Shown: piece by piece, positions 8,256-19,516 of the stretch
Layout: every line of letters starts with the position of its first letter
Numbering within the stretch: position 1 is the first letter of the stretch
NCBI RefSeq assembly: GCF_024055725.1
Contig: NZ_JAMXMX010000004.1
Coordinates: 248,001 to 312,000, forward strand
Reading direction: 5' to 3'
Source: Actinoallomurus spadix
GTDB taxonomy: Bacteria; Actinomycetota; Actinomycetes; Streptosporangiales; Streptosporangiaceae
DNA: 64,000 nucleotides
Notes under the pieces: model-generated
What the model was told of the DNA's origin: nothing
Databases searched by the model: none
Seen by the model: only the letters and a program-made list of their open reading frames with translations
Made by a program: the position numbers and the translations under genes

Positions 8256-8822
8256 TCACTTGAGGATGGGGAGGCGGCGGACCAGTCCGGTCTTCGCCCA
8301 CCGGCGGCCCAGGCCGAGGGTGTCACCGGCGCCGACGAGGGCCAGGCCGATCACCAGCAGGGCGTAGATCAGGTGGTCGTCCATGAACGGGTTGTTGGCC
8401 GGAGGAAGGACGACACTCCACATCATGACCAGCATCGCCGCGCCCGCGGCCGCGGCGATCCGCATCCCGATGCCGAGCATCAGGGCGATGCCGATGCCGG
8501 CCAGGCCGAGCATGAACATCCAGTCCGCCCAGGCGGCGCCGGCGATGCCGTGGTAGAAGCCCTTCAGCGGACCGGCCGCCGAGAACTTCAAGAACCCCAG
8601 GGTCGGGTGGCCACCGTGAATCCACGCCTGCTTCGCGGCGGTCTCATGCCCCAGCCCGAACAGCTTGTCGACGAAGGCCCACAGGAACACGAAGCCCAGC
8701 GAGATGCGGGCCAGGGCCCACACGTAGCGGGCGGCGGGACGCTCGGTCACCGGCTCGGCGTGGAACGCGGGCAGGTGCAGGCGGTGGGTCGCGGGGCGGC
8801 GGTCGGTGACGGCCATCGTCAT
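8256..8822 (-). CDS. DoxX-family integral membrane protein
   Basis: 188 residues with four hydrophobic segments, starting about residues 33 (YVWALARISLGFVFLWAF), 100 (WMFMLGLAGIGIALMLGIGM), 120 (IAAAAGAAMLVMMWSVVL) and 150 (LIYALLVIGLALVGAG). This is the DoxX fold, related to quinol-oxidase subunits and to membrane oxidoreductases of redox stress. GAAGAGG precedes both ATG 8822 and ATG 8816; the longer start is used here. It is divergent from the alcohol dehydrogenase across a region with two DosR-box-like sites, and probably part of the low-oxygen block. Biochemical role not known. Confidence 0.82.
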   Translation of the reverse strand: MTMAVTDRRPATHRLHLPAFHAEPVTERPAARYVWALARISLGFVFLWAFVDKLFGLGHETAAKQAWIHGGHPTLGFLKFSAAGPLKGFYHGIAGAAWADWMFMLGLAGIGIALMLGIGMRIAAAAGAAMLVMMWSVVLPPANNPFMDDHLIYALLVIGLALVGAGDTLGLGRRWAKTGLVRRLPILK

Positions 8823-8917
8823 TCACCTCTTCCGAAGGGCGCCGGAGCCCTTCCGGCTACCTTCACTCAATCGCGAACCACCCCGCTCACCGCAGAGGCC
8901 AAAGCCGTACCGCCGAT

Positions 8918-8931
8918 GGGACCTTCGTCCC
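8918..8931. promoter_or_regulatory. DosR/DevR-box-like palindrome, site 1
   Basis: GGGACCTTCGTCCC matches the DosR dyad GGGACnnnnGTCCC in both half sites, inside the wider sequence GATGGGAC...GTCCCCGATC. It lies in the divergent doxX/adh control region, 95 bp from the doxX start. The known consensus is from mycobacteria; use here is inferred. Confidence 0.6.
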
Positions 8932-9026
8932 CGATCAACGTCGCCACGGGCGAGACGGGCACGGTCCACCGCGCAGGTCGCGGGCGGGACGCGTCCGGGC
9001 CGGTCGTGACCTTCACCCCCGGCGAC

Positions 9027-9040
9027 GGGACCTAAGCCCC
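9027..9040 (+). promoter_or_regulatory. DosR-box-like site 2
   Basis: GGGACCTAAGCCCC keeps the left half site and an imperfect right half, 73 bp upstream of the alcohol dehydrogenase start. Natural DosR boxes often have one degenerate half. It shares GGGACCT with sites 1 and 3. Confidence 0.42.
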
Positions 9041-9113
9041 TCCCGCGCTCCCTCCGGCGGCGAAGACGCTGACAGCGCAAGGTCAACCGACCGGACAGCG
9101 GGAGAGGATGGAC

Positions 9114-10154
9114 ATGCGAGCGCTCGTCTACCACGGACCGGGCCGCAAGGCCTGGGAGGACGTTCCGGACCCCCGGATCGTCGACGACACCGACGCCGTC
9201 GTCCGCGTCGACGCCGTCACCATCTGCGGCACCGACCTGCACATCCTCAAGGGCGACGTGCCGGAGGTGACGCCCGGACGGATCCTCGGCCATGAGGCCG
9301 TCGGCACCATCGAGGCCGTCGGCGCCGGTGTGCGGACCCGCAAGCCGGGCGATCGCGTGCTGGTCTCCTGCATCACCGCGTGCGGGACCTGCCGCTTCTG
9401 CCGGGAAGGCCGGTACGGGCAGTGCCTCGGCGGCGGTGGCTGGATTCTGGGCCACACGATCGACGGCACCCAGGCCGAACGCGTCCGCGTCCCGTTCGCC
9501 GACACCTCCACTCACCCGGTGCCGGACGGGGTCGCCGACGAGGAGATCCTCATGCTGGCCGACATCCTGCCGACCGGCTACGAGGTCGGCGTCCTGAACG
9601 GCGGCGTCCGCCCGGGCGACGTCGTCGCGGTCGTCGGATCCGGGCCCATCGGCCTGTCCGCCATCATGACGGCACGCCTGTTCAGTCCCGGTCACGTCAT
9701 CGCCATCGACCTGGCCGACAGCCGTCTCGAGGCCGCCAAGCGATTCGGCGCCGACATCACGATCAACAGCTCCCGGCAGGACCCGCTCGAGGTCGTCCAG
9801 TCGCTCACCGCCGGTCTGGGGGCCGACGTCACCGTCGAGGCCGTCGGGGTGCCGGCCGCCTTCGAGGACGCCGTCCGCCTGGTCCGCCCCGGAGGGCGCG
9901 TCGCCAACGTCGGCGTCCACGGCGAGCCGGTCACGTTCCACCTGGAGAAGCAGTGGATCCGGGACGTCACGATCACGACCGGCCTGGTCGACACCGGCTC
10001 CACGCCCACTCTGCTGCGCCTGGTCACCGGTCATCAACTCGACGCGGGCCAGTTCGTCACCCATCGATTCCCCCTGAGCGACTTCGACCGGGCGTACGAG
10101 GTGTTCGGCGCGGCCGGTGAGACCGGAGCGCTCAAGGTCGTCCTGACCCGGTGA
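9114..10154 (+). CDS. Zinc-dependent alcohol dehydrogenase (MDR superfamily)
   Basis: 346 residues. ATG 9114 is preferred over ATG 9108 because GGGAGAGG ends 6 nt before it. Catalytic-zinc ligands are visible: Cys in TICGTDLH and the HE pair in LGHEAVG. The structural-zinc lobe is present (CITACGTCRFCREGRYGQC), as is the nucleotide motif VVGSGPIGLSA. It would oxidise an alcohol or reduce an aldehyde with NAD(P). The SHOCT protein gene follows after 22 bp. Its position behind DosR-like boxes fits an anaerobic or stress role, as for adh genes of similar blocks in Streptomyces; the substrate is not known. Confidence 0.9.
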   Translation: MRALVYHGPGRKAWEDVPDPRIVDDTDAVVRVDAVTICGTDLHILKGDVPEVTPGRILGHEAVGTIEAVGAGVRTRKPGDRVLVSCITACGTCRFCREGRYGQCLGGGGWILGHTIDGTQAERVRVPFADTSTHPVPDGVADEEILMLADILPTGYEVGVLNGGVRPGDVVAVVGSGPIGLSAIMTARLFSPGHVIAIDLADSRLEAAKRFGADITINSSRQDPLEVVQSLTAGLGADVTVEAVGVPAAFEDAVRLVRPGGRVANVGVHGEPVTFHLEKQWIRDVTITTGLVDTGSTPTLLRLVTGHQLDAGQFVTHRFPLSDFDRAYEVFGAAGETGALKVVLTR

Positions 10155-10176
10155 CGCGTACGAAGGAGGAGATCCC

Positions 10177-10440
10177 ATGATGTACGGCGGCCACATGGGC
10201 GGCGGATGGGGCTTCGGCCTCATGACCACCGGCATGGTGCTGTTCTGGGCGCTGCTGATCGTCGGCGTGATCATGCTCGCACGGCACCTCGGCCGGACCG
10301 GGCGTCCGGCCGCGCCACCGCCCCGGCCCACGCCCGAACAGGTTCTGGCCGAGCGCTTCGCGCGCGGCGAGATGGACGTCGATGAGTACGTCGAACGCCT
10401 GGAGACCCTGCTGACCCACCCTCATCCGACCGCGACCTGA
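10177..10440 (+). CDS. Small SHOCT-domain membrane protein
   Basis: 87 residues, ATG 10177 behind AAGGAGGA. A Gly/Met-rich start (MMYGGHMGGGWGFG) leads into one transmembrane helix (MVLFWALLIVGVIMLAR). A proline linker follows, then a short C-terminal SHOCT domain (EQVLAERFARGEMDVDEYVERLETL). SHOCT domains help oligomerisation; no enzymatic role is implied. It lies between adh and ppdK and is probably co-transcribed with them. Confidence 0.85.
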   Translation: MMYGGHMGGGWGFGLMTTGMVLFWALLIVGVIMLARHLGRTGRPAAPPPRPTPEQVLAERFARGEMDVDEYVERLETLLTHPHPTAT

Positions 10441-10489
10441 GCGGCCGCGCGGGACGGAACGAGACGGTCACGGAACCGGAGGCACCACG

Positions 10490-13171
10490 ATGCGACGCTA
10501 CGTGTACGACTTCGCGTCCGGCAACAAGGACATGAAGGACCTGCTCGGTGGCAAGGGAGCGAATCTCGCCGAGATGACCAATCTCGGGCTTCCCGTCCCC
10601 CCGGGCTTCACCATCACCACCGAGGCGTGCCGCGCCTACATCACCTCCGGGTCCGAGCCGCCGGAGCTCCGCGACCAGTTGGTGACCCACCTGAAGGCGC
10701 TGGAGGAGCGGATGGGCCGGCGGCTCGGGCAGCCGGACGACCCCCTGCTGCTCAGCGTGCGTTCCGGGGCGAAGTTCTCAATGCCCGGCATGATGGACAC
10801 CATCCTGAACATCGGGCTCAATGACGCCTCCGTCACGGCACTGGCCGCGCGGGCGGGCGAGCGGTTCGCGTGGGACTGCTACCGGCGGCTCATCCAAATG
10901 TTCGGCACCACCGTGCTCGGGGTGGACGGCCGGCTGTTCGAGGCGGCGCTGGACGAGGCCAAGCGCGGCAAGGGCGTGGCCGGCGACCTGGACCTGGACG
11001 CCGGCGACCTGTGGGCGCTGACCACGACCTTCAAGGGGCTCATCGCCGAACACGCCGGCCGCCCGATGCCGCAGGACCCGTTCGAGCAGCTGACGCTCGC
11101 CGTCGGCGCCGTCTTCGACTCCTGGACCGGCGAACGGGCGCGGATCTACCGCAGGCAGGAACACATCCCCGACGACCTGGGCACCGCCGTCAACGTGATG
11201 GCCATGGTGTTCGGCAACGTCGGCATGGACTCCGGCACCGGCGTCGCCTTCACCCGCGACCCCGGCACGGGCCAGGCGGGCGTCTACGGCGACTATCTGC
11301 CGGACGCGCAGGGCGAGGACGTCGTCGCCGGCATCCGCGACACGGTCCCCCTGCAGGAACTCGAGAACCTCGACCCGCGGGCGTACCGGGAGCTCCTGCG
11401 CATCATGCGGGTCCTGGAGCAGCACTACCGGGACCTGTGCGACATCGAGTTCACCATCGAGCGCGGGAAGCTCTGGATGCTGCAGACCCGGGTCGGCAAG
11501 CGGACGGCGGCGGCCGCGTTCCGCATCGCGACGCAGCTCGTCGACGAGGGGCTCATCAACGCCGACGAGGCCCTGCGGCGCGTGTCCGGCGCGCAGCTCA
11601 TGCAGCTGATGTTCCCCCGCTTCGACCGGACCACGGCCGAGCCGATCGCCCGCGGCGTCAGCGCCTCACCCGGCGCCGCCGTGGGCCGCGCGGTCTTCGA
11701 CAGCCGTACGGCCGTGGAACGGGCCCGGGCCGGGGAGAAGGTCATCCTGGTACGGCGGGAGACCAACCCGGACGACCTCGCCGGGATGATCGCGGCGGAG
11801 GGCGTCCTCACCAGCCACGGCGGGAAGACCTCGCACGCCGCGGTCGTCGCCCGCGGCATGGGCCGCGCCTGCGTCTGCGGCGCCTCGGCGCTGGAGGTCG
11901 ACACCGACCGGAAGCGCTTCACCACCGCGGACGGCACCGTCGTGCACGAGGGCGACCTCATCTCGATCGACGGGTCCGGCGGGCAGGTCCACCTCGGCGC
12001 GGTCCCGGTGGTCCCGTCCCCGGTCGTGCGCTACTTCGACGGCGAGGCGGCCGAACCCGGCGACGAGCTCGTGGCCGCCGTCGCCCGGACCATGAAGCAC
12101 GCCGACGCGGTCCGGCGGCTCGGCGTCCGCGCCAACGCCGACACTGCGCAGGACGCCGAACGGGCCCGCCGGTTCGGCGCCGAGGGCATCGGGCTGTGCC
12201 GCACCGAGCACATGTTCCTCGGCGACCGGCGACGGCTCATCGAAGACCTCATCCTCGCCGAGACCCCGGAGGGTCGCCGGGAGGCGCTCGACGCGCTGCT
12301 GCCCCTGCAGCGGCAGGACTTCATCGAGATCCTGCGGGCCATGGACGGGCTGCCGGTCACGATCCGGCTGCTCGATCCGCCCCTGCACGAGTTCCTGCCG
12401 GACCTCACCGACCTGGCGGTCCAGGTCGCCCTCGATAAGGAACGCGGCGAGCCCGACGAGGACCGGGCCCGGCTGCTGCAGGCCGTCCGCCGGCTGCACG
12501 AGGAGAACCCCATGCTGGGCCTGCGCGGCGTACGGCTCGGGCTGGTCATCCCGGACCTGTTCGCGATGCAGGTGCGGGCGATCGGTGAGGCCGTCGCCGC
12601 CCGCCGGGCGCAGGGCGGCGACCCCCGGGCGCAGATCATGGTCCCGCTCGTCGCCGACGCCGCCGAGCTGCGCGTCATCGTGGCCCGGGCGAGGCGGATC
12701 CTCGCCGAGGTGGCCCCGGAGACGGGAGCCCGGGCACGGTGCCCGATCGGCACGATGATCGAACTGCCCCGGGCCGCGCTCACCGCCGGACGGATCGCCG
12801 AGGAGGCGGACTTCTTCTCCTTCGGCACCAACGACCTCACCCAGACGACCTGGGGCCTGTCCCGCGACGACGCCGAGAGCTCCTTCTTCGCCGCCTACCT
12901 CGACAAAGGCGTCTTCCCGGTCTCGCCCTTCGAGTCGGTCGACCGGGACGGCGTCGGCCGGCTCATCGAGCTCGCGGCACTGGAGGGACGTACGGCCCGG
13001 CCCGGCCTGGAACTCGGAGTGTGCGGCGAGCACGGCGGCGACCCGGACTCGGTGCGCTGGTTCCACACGGCCGGCCTGGACTACGTGTCCTGCTCGCCCT
13101 TCCGCGTGCCGGTCGCCCGGCTCGAGGCCGGCCGCGCCGCGGTCATCCGCGACGGCGGCGAGAACTCCTGA
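10490..13171 (+). CDS. ppdK: Pyruvate, phosphate dikinase
   Basis: 893 residues, full length for the family (about 870-900). It interconverts pyruvate, ATP and Pi with PEP, AMP and PPi. The N-terminal nucleotide domain starts [25 protein letters not shown]. The swivelling domain has catalytic His449 in [13 protein letters not shown], and the C-terminal PEP/pyruvate barrel has Cys845 in [10 protein letters not shown] and [13 protein letters not shown]. The reversible PPi-using enzyme is common in microaerobic or dormancy gene sets, which agrees with the neighbours. No adjacent PPDK regulatory protein gene (DUF299) is seen. Confidence 0.95.
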   Translation: MRRYVYDFASGNKDMKDLLGGKGANLAEMTNLGLPVPPGFTITTEACRAYITSGSEPPELRDQLVTHLKALEERMGRRLGQPDDPLLLSVRSGAKFSMPGMMDTILNIGLNDASVTALAARAGERFAWDCYRRLIQMFGTTVLGVDGRLFEAALDEAKRGKGVAGDLDLDAGDLWALTTTFKGLIAEHAGRPMPQDPFEQLTLAVGAVFDSWTGERARIYRRQEHIPDDLGTAVNVMAMVFGNVGMDSGTGVAFTRDPGTGQAGVYGDYLPDAQGEDVVAGIRDTVPLQELENLDPRAYRELLRIMRVLEQHYRDLCDIEFTIERGKLWMLQTRVGKRTAAAAFRIATQLVDEGLINADEALRRVSGAQLMQLMFPRFDRTTAEPIARGVSASPGAAVGRAVFDSRTAVERARAGEKVILVRRETNPDDLAGMIAAEGVLTSHGGKTSHAAVVARGMGRACVCGASALEVDTDRKRFTTADGTVVHEGDLISIDGSGGQVHLGAVPVVPSPVVRYFDGEAAEPGDELVAAVARTMKHADAVRRLGVRANADTAQDAERARRFGAEGIGLCRTEHMFLGDRRRLIEDLILAETPEGRREALDALLPLQRQDFIEILRAMDGLPVTIRLLDPPLHEFLPDLTDLAVQVALDKERGEPDEDRARLLQAVRRLHEENPMLGLRGVRLGLVIPDLFAMQVRAIGEAVAARRAQGGDPRAQIMVPLVADAAELRVIVARARRILAEVAPETGARARCPIGTMIELPRAALTAGRIAEEADFFSFGTNDLTQTTWGLSRDDAESSFFAAYLDKGVFPVSPFESVDRDGVGRLIELAALEGRTARPGLELGVCGEHGGDPDSVRWFHTAGLDYVSCSPFRVPVARLEAGRAAVIRDGGENS

Positions 13172-13202
13172 CGTCGACTCGGAGGACTCGGAGGAACGGC
13201 CC

Positions 13203-15857
<2,655 letters not shown>

Positions 15858-15885
15858 GAGGTACGAACCTCCAGGGCGGTGGCCG

Positions 15886-17835
15886 TCACACCGGCGACGG
15901 GGGCGTGGTGCGTGCGCTCCCGTCGCCGCCAGTGACGCTGAAGACCCCTCCGATCCGCCGGCGCGCCCGCGTCAGTCTCCAGGCCGCCTCACCGGGGTGC
16001 ACCCCCAGCGCCGCCTTCGCCTCGGCGAGCAGGTCGGCGTGGCGCAGGAACTCCCCGGACTCGATGCCGCGGGCCCACTGTCCGGAGTCTCGCGGGGCGG
16101 AGAAGTACTCGCTGATCGCCACGGCGACGTCGAGGAACGCGGCCAGCAGGGCACGCAGCGGATCGCCGTCGCCCGCGTCCCACGGGTTCCGCCCGGCGAG
16201 CCGGCGATGCAGGGGCGCCTCGTCGTCCTCGACGAGCCTGCGCAGTTCGAGCAGCGCGTCGATCTCGGAGCCGCGTCCCTCACCCGCCCGCCGCCGGATC
16301 GCCGCGTCGACGGCCGCCGTCACGTCCCGCCGGACGACGGTCTGCACCAGCTCCACGACGGCCACCGGCGCCTTACGGCGGTCCTGGATCGCGACGCAGG
16401 ACCGTGCGGTCCGGATCAGGTCCCGCGGCAGGCCCCCCGACCACGCATGACAGAACATCGCGGCCGGATAGGTGAACCGCGGTGAACGCCGCCTCAGCAG
16501 CTCATGCGACTCGTCCGCCCGCAGCCTGCGCATCTCGGTCACCGCGTCGAACACGGGATCGACGGCGTCCGGCATCGGCATACCGCAGGCCGCGAACCGC
16601 CGCGACGCGTCGTCCGGCACGGACATCACGAAGTGCACGCCTTCGATGTGGAACAGGTCCTTGATGTCGTTGATCACCCGATCCGCGTCGGCGATGCCGT
16701 CGAGTCCGTCGATCGCGACCACGATCCGGGCGCCCTCGCGTATCCGGTGCCCCCGTACGTAGCCGCGGAACTCCTCCGCCCATTCGGCCGGCCCGGGGTT
16801 ACGTTCCGTCCAGGTGGTCTGCTCGGAGAGCCCGACGGAAAGCCCCCAGCGGGTCAGCCCCGCGGTTCGTCCCCGCTGACGAGAACTACTACCCATGATC
16901 GTGTCGAGTTTCCGTGCCGCCCAGACGACGTCGGGGCCGAATCGGCGCGGTACGCGCGTCCGGCCGCGTTCGGAGAGCCGCACGCCACGGCTGAGGAGGA
17001 CCTGGCGGACGACGGCCCCGTAGATCACCCTGACGAACTGCCCCTCCCCCGCGTGTACGGGAGCGGGCAGGTAGACGCCGACCCACGAGGGTGACACGCC
17101 GCACAGCGACCGCAGGAGCGTGGTCTTCCCGATGCCCGGCGGTCCGGCCACCCCGACCGCCGAGGTCACATGGCCGCGCACCAGCGCCAGCGCCTCTTCG
17201 AAGCTCTCGGACCGGACGAGCGCCGGAGAGTCGAGTTCGACCAGGCTGGGCGCGCGCGTCCGAGGCAGGAACGCGCTGCGAACGCGTTCCTCCTCACGGT
17301 GAAGGATCTCCTTGACCATTCCCGTGATCTCCCCGATGGCCTCTCCGGCGATACACCGGCGGTACGTCTGTGTCTGCCGGCGGCCGATCCGGCCCGCCCA
17401 GGCCGCCAACACCGATCGCCGCAGGATCACCGTCACAAGGATCAGGAGACCCGCCGCCGCCCCGGCCGTTCTCAGGCCATGGGGGACAGGGGCGTGGCGG
17501 AGAAGAGAGGAGATCGCCGCCCCGGCGGTGGCGAACAGCACGAGTGACGCGGCTCCAATGACGAAGCCGCCCACCCCGTCCAGCGTGAAGCAGATCGAGC
17601 GCGCGATCCTGACGTACGTCTCGCCCCGGCGATAGACCTGGAGCGCGGGCCCGATGCGGCGGGCCAGTTCGGCGCGGCGGTTCCACACCTCTTCGTAGAC
17701 GGCGGCCGGCGCCACTGGGGCCGCCCCCGCGGTGTCCGTCAGCGCGGTCCGGGTGAAGAAGGCCAGCCGCAGGGGCGTGATCGGTTTCAGCGGATTGTCG
17801 GTTTCAGCCGTTGGCGTCAGGTAGAGGAGGGTCAC
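15886..17835 (-). CDS. Membrane-anchored P-loop NTPase (KAP/AAA-like)
   Basis: 649 residues from GTG 17835. Two hydrophobic segments (about 84-106 and 122-139) precede an ATPase domain with Walker A GPPGIGKTTL (231-240) and Walker B IVVAIDGLDGI (Asp376). An Arg-rich helical C-terminus follows. The order of membrane hairpin then P-loop resembles KAP-type NTPases and STAND-like ATPases. The substrate and partners are unknown. The weak ribosome binding site leaves the start uncertain by some codons. It runs against the P-type ATPase, with a shared terminator in its last codons, and lies downstream of the CBS-BON genes. Confidence 0.75.
   Translation of the reverse strand: MTLLYLTPTAETDNPLKPITPLRLAFFTRTALTDTAGAAPVAPAAVYEEVWNRRAELARRIGPALQVYRRGETYVRIARSICFTLDGVGGFVIGAASLVLFATAGAAISSLLRHAPVPHGLRTAGAAAGLLILVTVILRRSVLAAWAGRIGRRQTQTYRRCIAGEAIGEITGMVKEILHREEERVRSAFLPRTRAPSLVELDSPALVRSESFEEALALVRGHVTSAVGVAGPPGIGKTTLLRSLCGVSPSWVGVYLPAPVHAGEGQFVRVIYGAVVRQVLLSRGVRLSERGRTRVPRRFGPDVVWAARKLDTIMGSSSRQRGRTAGLTRWGLSVGLSEQTTWTERNPGPAEWAEEFRGYVRGHRIREGARIVVAIDGLDGIADADRVINDIKDLFHIEGVHFVMSVPDDASRRFAACGMPMPDAVDPVFDAVTEMRRLRADESHELLRRRSPRFTYPAAMFCHAWSGGLPRDLIRTARSCVAIQDRRKAPVAVVELVQTVVRRDVTAAVDAAIRRRAGEGRGSEIDALLELRRLVEDDEAPLHRRLAGRNPWDAGDGDPLRALLAAFLDVAVAISEYFSAPRDSGQWARGIESGEFLRHADLLAEAKAALGVHPGEAAWRLTRARRRIGGVFSVTGGDGSARTTPPSPV
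15893..15927. terminator. Hairpin between the P-type ATPase and NTPase genes
   Basis: GGCGACGGG (15893-15901) pairs with CCCGTCGCC (15919-15927) across 17 nt, just past the end of the plus-strand ATPase gene and inside the last codons of the minus-strand gene. Confidence 0.5.
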
Positions 17836-17988
17836 GTGTGCACCGCCGTCTCACAGGGCCGGTCGTCGTCGAAGCACTGGCCGCGGCCGGCCACGACCTC
17901 CGGCGACGCGCACCACTCGGGTCGGTGGATGAGCGCGGGTCCGCCCGGGTGGGGGCGGTCGCCCGCCGGGCCGGGCCCCGGCGGTCTC

Positions 17989-18657
17989 TTACGGGGCGAC
18001 GACGGGGTACAGGTCGTCGAGGCGGTATTCCAGGCGGGACGTCACGGACACGACGCCCTCGACCCGCCGTACCGCGTGCAGGAGCGTCGCGATCGACGAC
18101 CGGCGCTCGACGGTGCCCTGCACGGCCACGCGTCCCCGGTCGACGATGACGTCGAAGCGCCCCGGGTCGAGACGGAACCGGTCCGCGATGACCTCGGTGA
18201 GGATGTCGCCCTGGATGTCGGCGTCCGGGCGGGTGTAGACGCCCAGCAGGTCGGCGCGGCTGACGATGCCCACCAGCCGGCCGGTCAGCCCGTCGGTCAC
18301 CGGGAGCTGATTCACGTCGTGCCGGCGCATCGTGCGGGCGGCCTCCTGGACCGTCGTCGCCGGGGACACGGTGACCGGGGGAACGGTCATCAGCTCGGCC
18401 GCGGTCACCGCCTCGGCCTTCCGCTGGGCCCGCCGGTGGGCGGGGAGGACGTGGAAGTCCTCGGTCGCCGCCGGATCCGCCTCCTTACACAGCAGATCGC
18501 TCGTTGACACGACGCCGCGCACCTGCCCGGTGGAGTCCAGCACCGGCAGCGCCCGTACGCCGTCGCGGTACATGACCTCGACGATCTCCTTGAACGTCGT
18601 CTGCTCCCCCACCGACACCACGTCGGTCGCCATCACGTCTCTGACCTCGGTCCGCAT
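17989..18657 (-). CDS. CBS-pair plus BON domain protein
   Basis: 222 residues, ATG 18657. Two CBS repeats (residues about 8-65 and 90-145, with ALPVLDSTGQVRGVVS and QLPVTDGLTGRLVGIVS) bind adenine nucleotides in this family. A BON domain follows (about 150-215, VIVDRGRVAVQGTVERRSS). It is a close paralogue of the next gene upstream (18691-19368), with the same MRTxVxDxM start, and the two are 33 bp apart in one operon. They probably sense energy charge during stress; the partner is unknown. Confidence 0.88.
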   Translation of the reverse strand: MRTEVRDVMATDVVSVGEQTTFKEIVEVMYRDGVRALPVLDSTGQVRGVVSTSDLLCKEADPAATEDFHVLPAHRRAQRKAEAVTAAELMTVPPVTVSPATTVQEAARTMRRHDVNQLPVTDGLTGRLVGIVSRADLLGVYTRPDADIQGDILTEVIADRFRLDPGRFDVIVDRGRVAVQGTVERRSSIATLLHAVRRVEGVVSVTSRLEYRLDDLYPVVAP

Positions 18658-18690
18658 GGTCCTGTCTCCTCTTCTCCCCGCGCCCGCGGC

Positions 18691-19368
18691 TCAGTAGTAC
18701 TGCTGGAACGGGACGTGGTCGTCATCGTCGATCTCGTAGGCCAGGTCGTCCTGGACGGACACGACGCCCTCGACGTGGCGGACGGCGTGGATCAGCAGCG
18801 GTGTCTGAGAGCGCTTCTCCACGGTGCCCTTGACGGTGACGCGGCCGTCCCTGACGGCCACCTCGAACCGCGCCGGGTCCATGGCGAACGCGTGCGTGAT
18901 TACCTGGTTCACGACGTCCGCTCGGATGTCGGCGTCCGGCCGCCGGTAGACCGCCAGGACGTCGGCACGGCCCACGATCCCGATGAGGCGGCCGCTGTCC
19001 GGGTCCACGACGGGCAGCCGCCCGATCCGGTGCCGGCACATGGCCTGCGCCGCCTGCTCGACCGTCGCCGTGGCGGGCACGGTGACCGCCGGCGCGCTCA
19101 TGAGGTCCGCCGCGACGGTGCCGACGGCCTTGTGCTGCTCGCGGCGCCGCCCGGGACTGAGGTGGAACTCCTCACCGGCGTCCGGAGCGGCCTCCTTGAG
19201 CAGCAGGTCGCTCTTGGAGACGACTCCGCGCACCCCGCCGGTCCGGTTCAGCACCGGCACGGCGCTGACGTGCAGGCGGTGCATGACGTCGACGATGTCC
19301 TTGAACGGCGTCATCTCCTCGACCGCCACGACCGCGGTCGTCATGATGTCCTTCACCGTGGTCCGCAT
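18691..19368 (-). CDS. CBS-pair plus BON domain protein (paralogue)
   Basis: 225 residues. ATG 19368 is preceded by GGGAGGA, so it is preferred over an earlier in-frame start. The domain order matches the neighbouring copy: CBS (AVPVLNRTGGVRGVVSKSDLL), CBS (RLPVVDPDSGRLIGIVGRADVL), BON (VAVRDGRVTVKGTVEKRS). The tail is acidic and ends DDDDHVPFQQYY. The pair is a tandem duplication. A DosR-box-like sequence 62 bp upstream suggests membership of the hypoxia/dormancy group, where CBS and BON proteins are common. Confidence 0.88.
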   Translation of the reverse strand: MRTTVKDIMTTAVVAVEEMTPFKDIVDVMHRLHVSAVPVLNRTGGVRGVVSKSDLLLKEAAPDAGEEFHLSPGRRREQHKAVGTVAADLMSAPAVTVPATATVEQAAQAMCRHRIGRLPVVDPDSGRLIGIVGRADVLAVYRRPDADIRADVVNQVITHAFAMDPARFEVAVRDGRVTVKGTVEKRSQTPLLIHAVRHVEGVVSVQDDLAYEIDDDDHVPFQQYY

Positions 19369-19430
19369 CGGATCCTCCCGGGTCTTGGGCTCGGCAAGAC
19401 GAGCATCCAAGACGGCCGGGCGCCGCGGCA

Positions 19431-19444
19431 GTGCCCAAGGTCCC
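19431..19444 (-). promoter_or_regulatory. DosR-box-like site 3, upstream of the CBS-BON operon
   Basis: The minus strand reads GGGACCTTGGGCAC, with the same left half (GGGACCT) as the sites at 8918 and 9027 and a degenerate right half. It is 62 bp before the ATG at 19368. Confidence 0.35.
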
Positions 19445-19459
19445 GCCAACGGCGGGACC
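19439..19459. terminator. 9-bp inverted repeat after the monooxygenase gene
   Basis: GGTCCCGCC-AAC-GGCGGGACC is a perfect 9-bp stem with a 3-nt loop, 58 bp past the monooxygenase stop. It could terminate that gene. It also overlaps the DosR-like site, so a regulatory role is possible. Confidence 0.45.
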
Positions 19460-19516
19460 AGCGGCCGGAACGCGACAAAGGCGCGGTGACCCGGGCGGCC
19501 CGCCGTGGCGGTGCTG

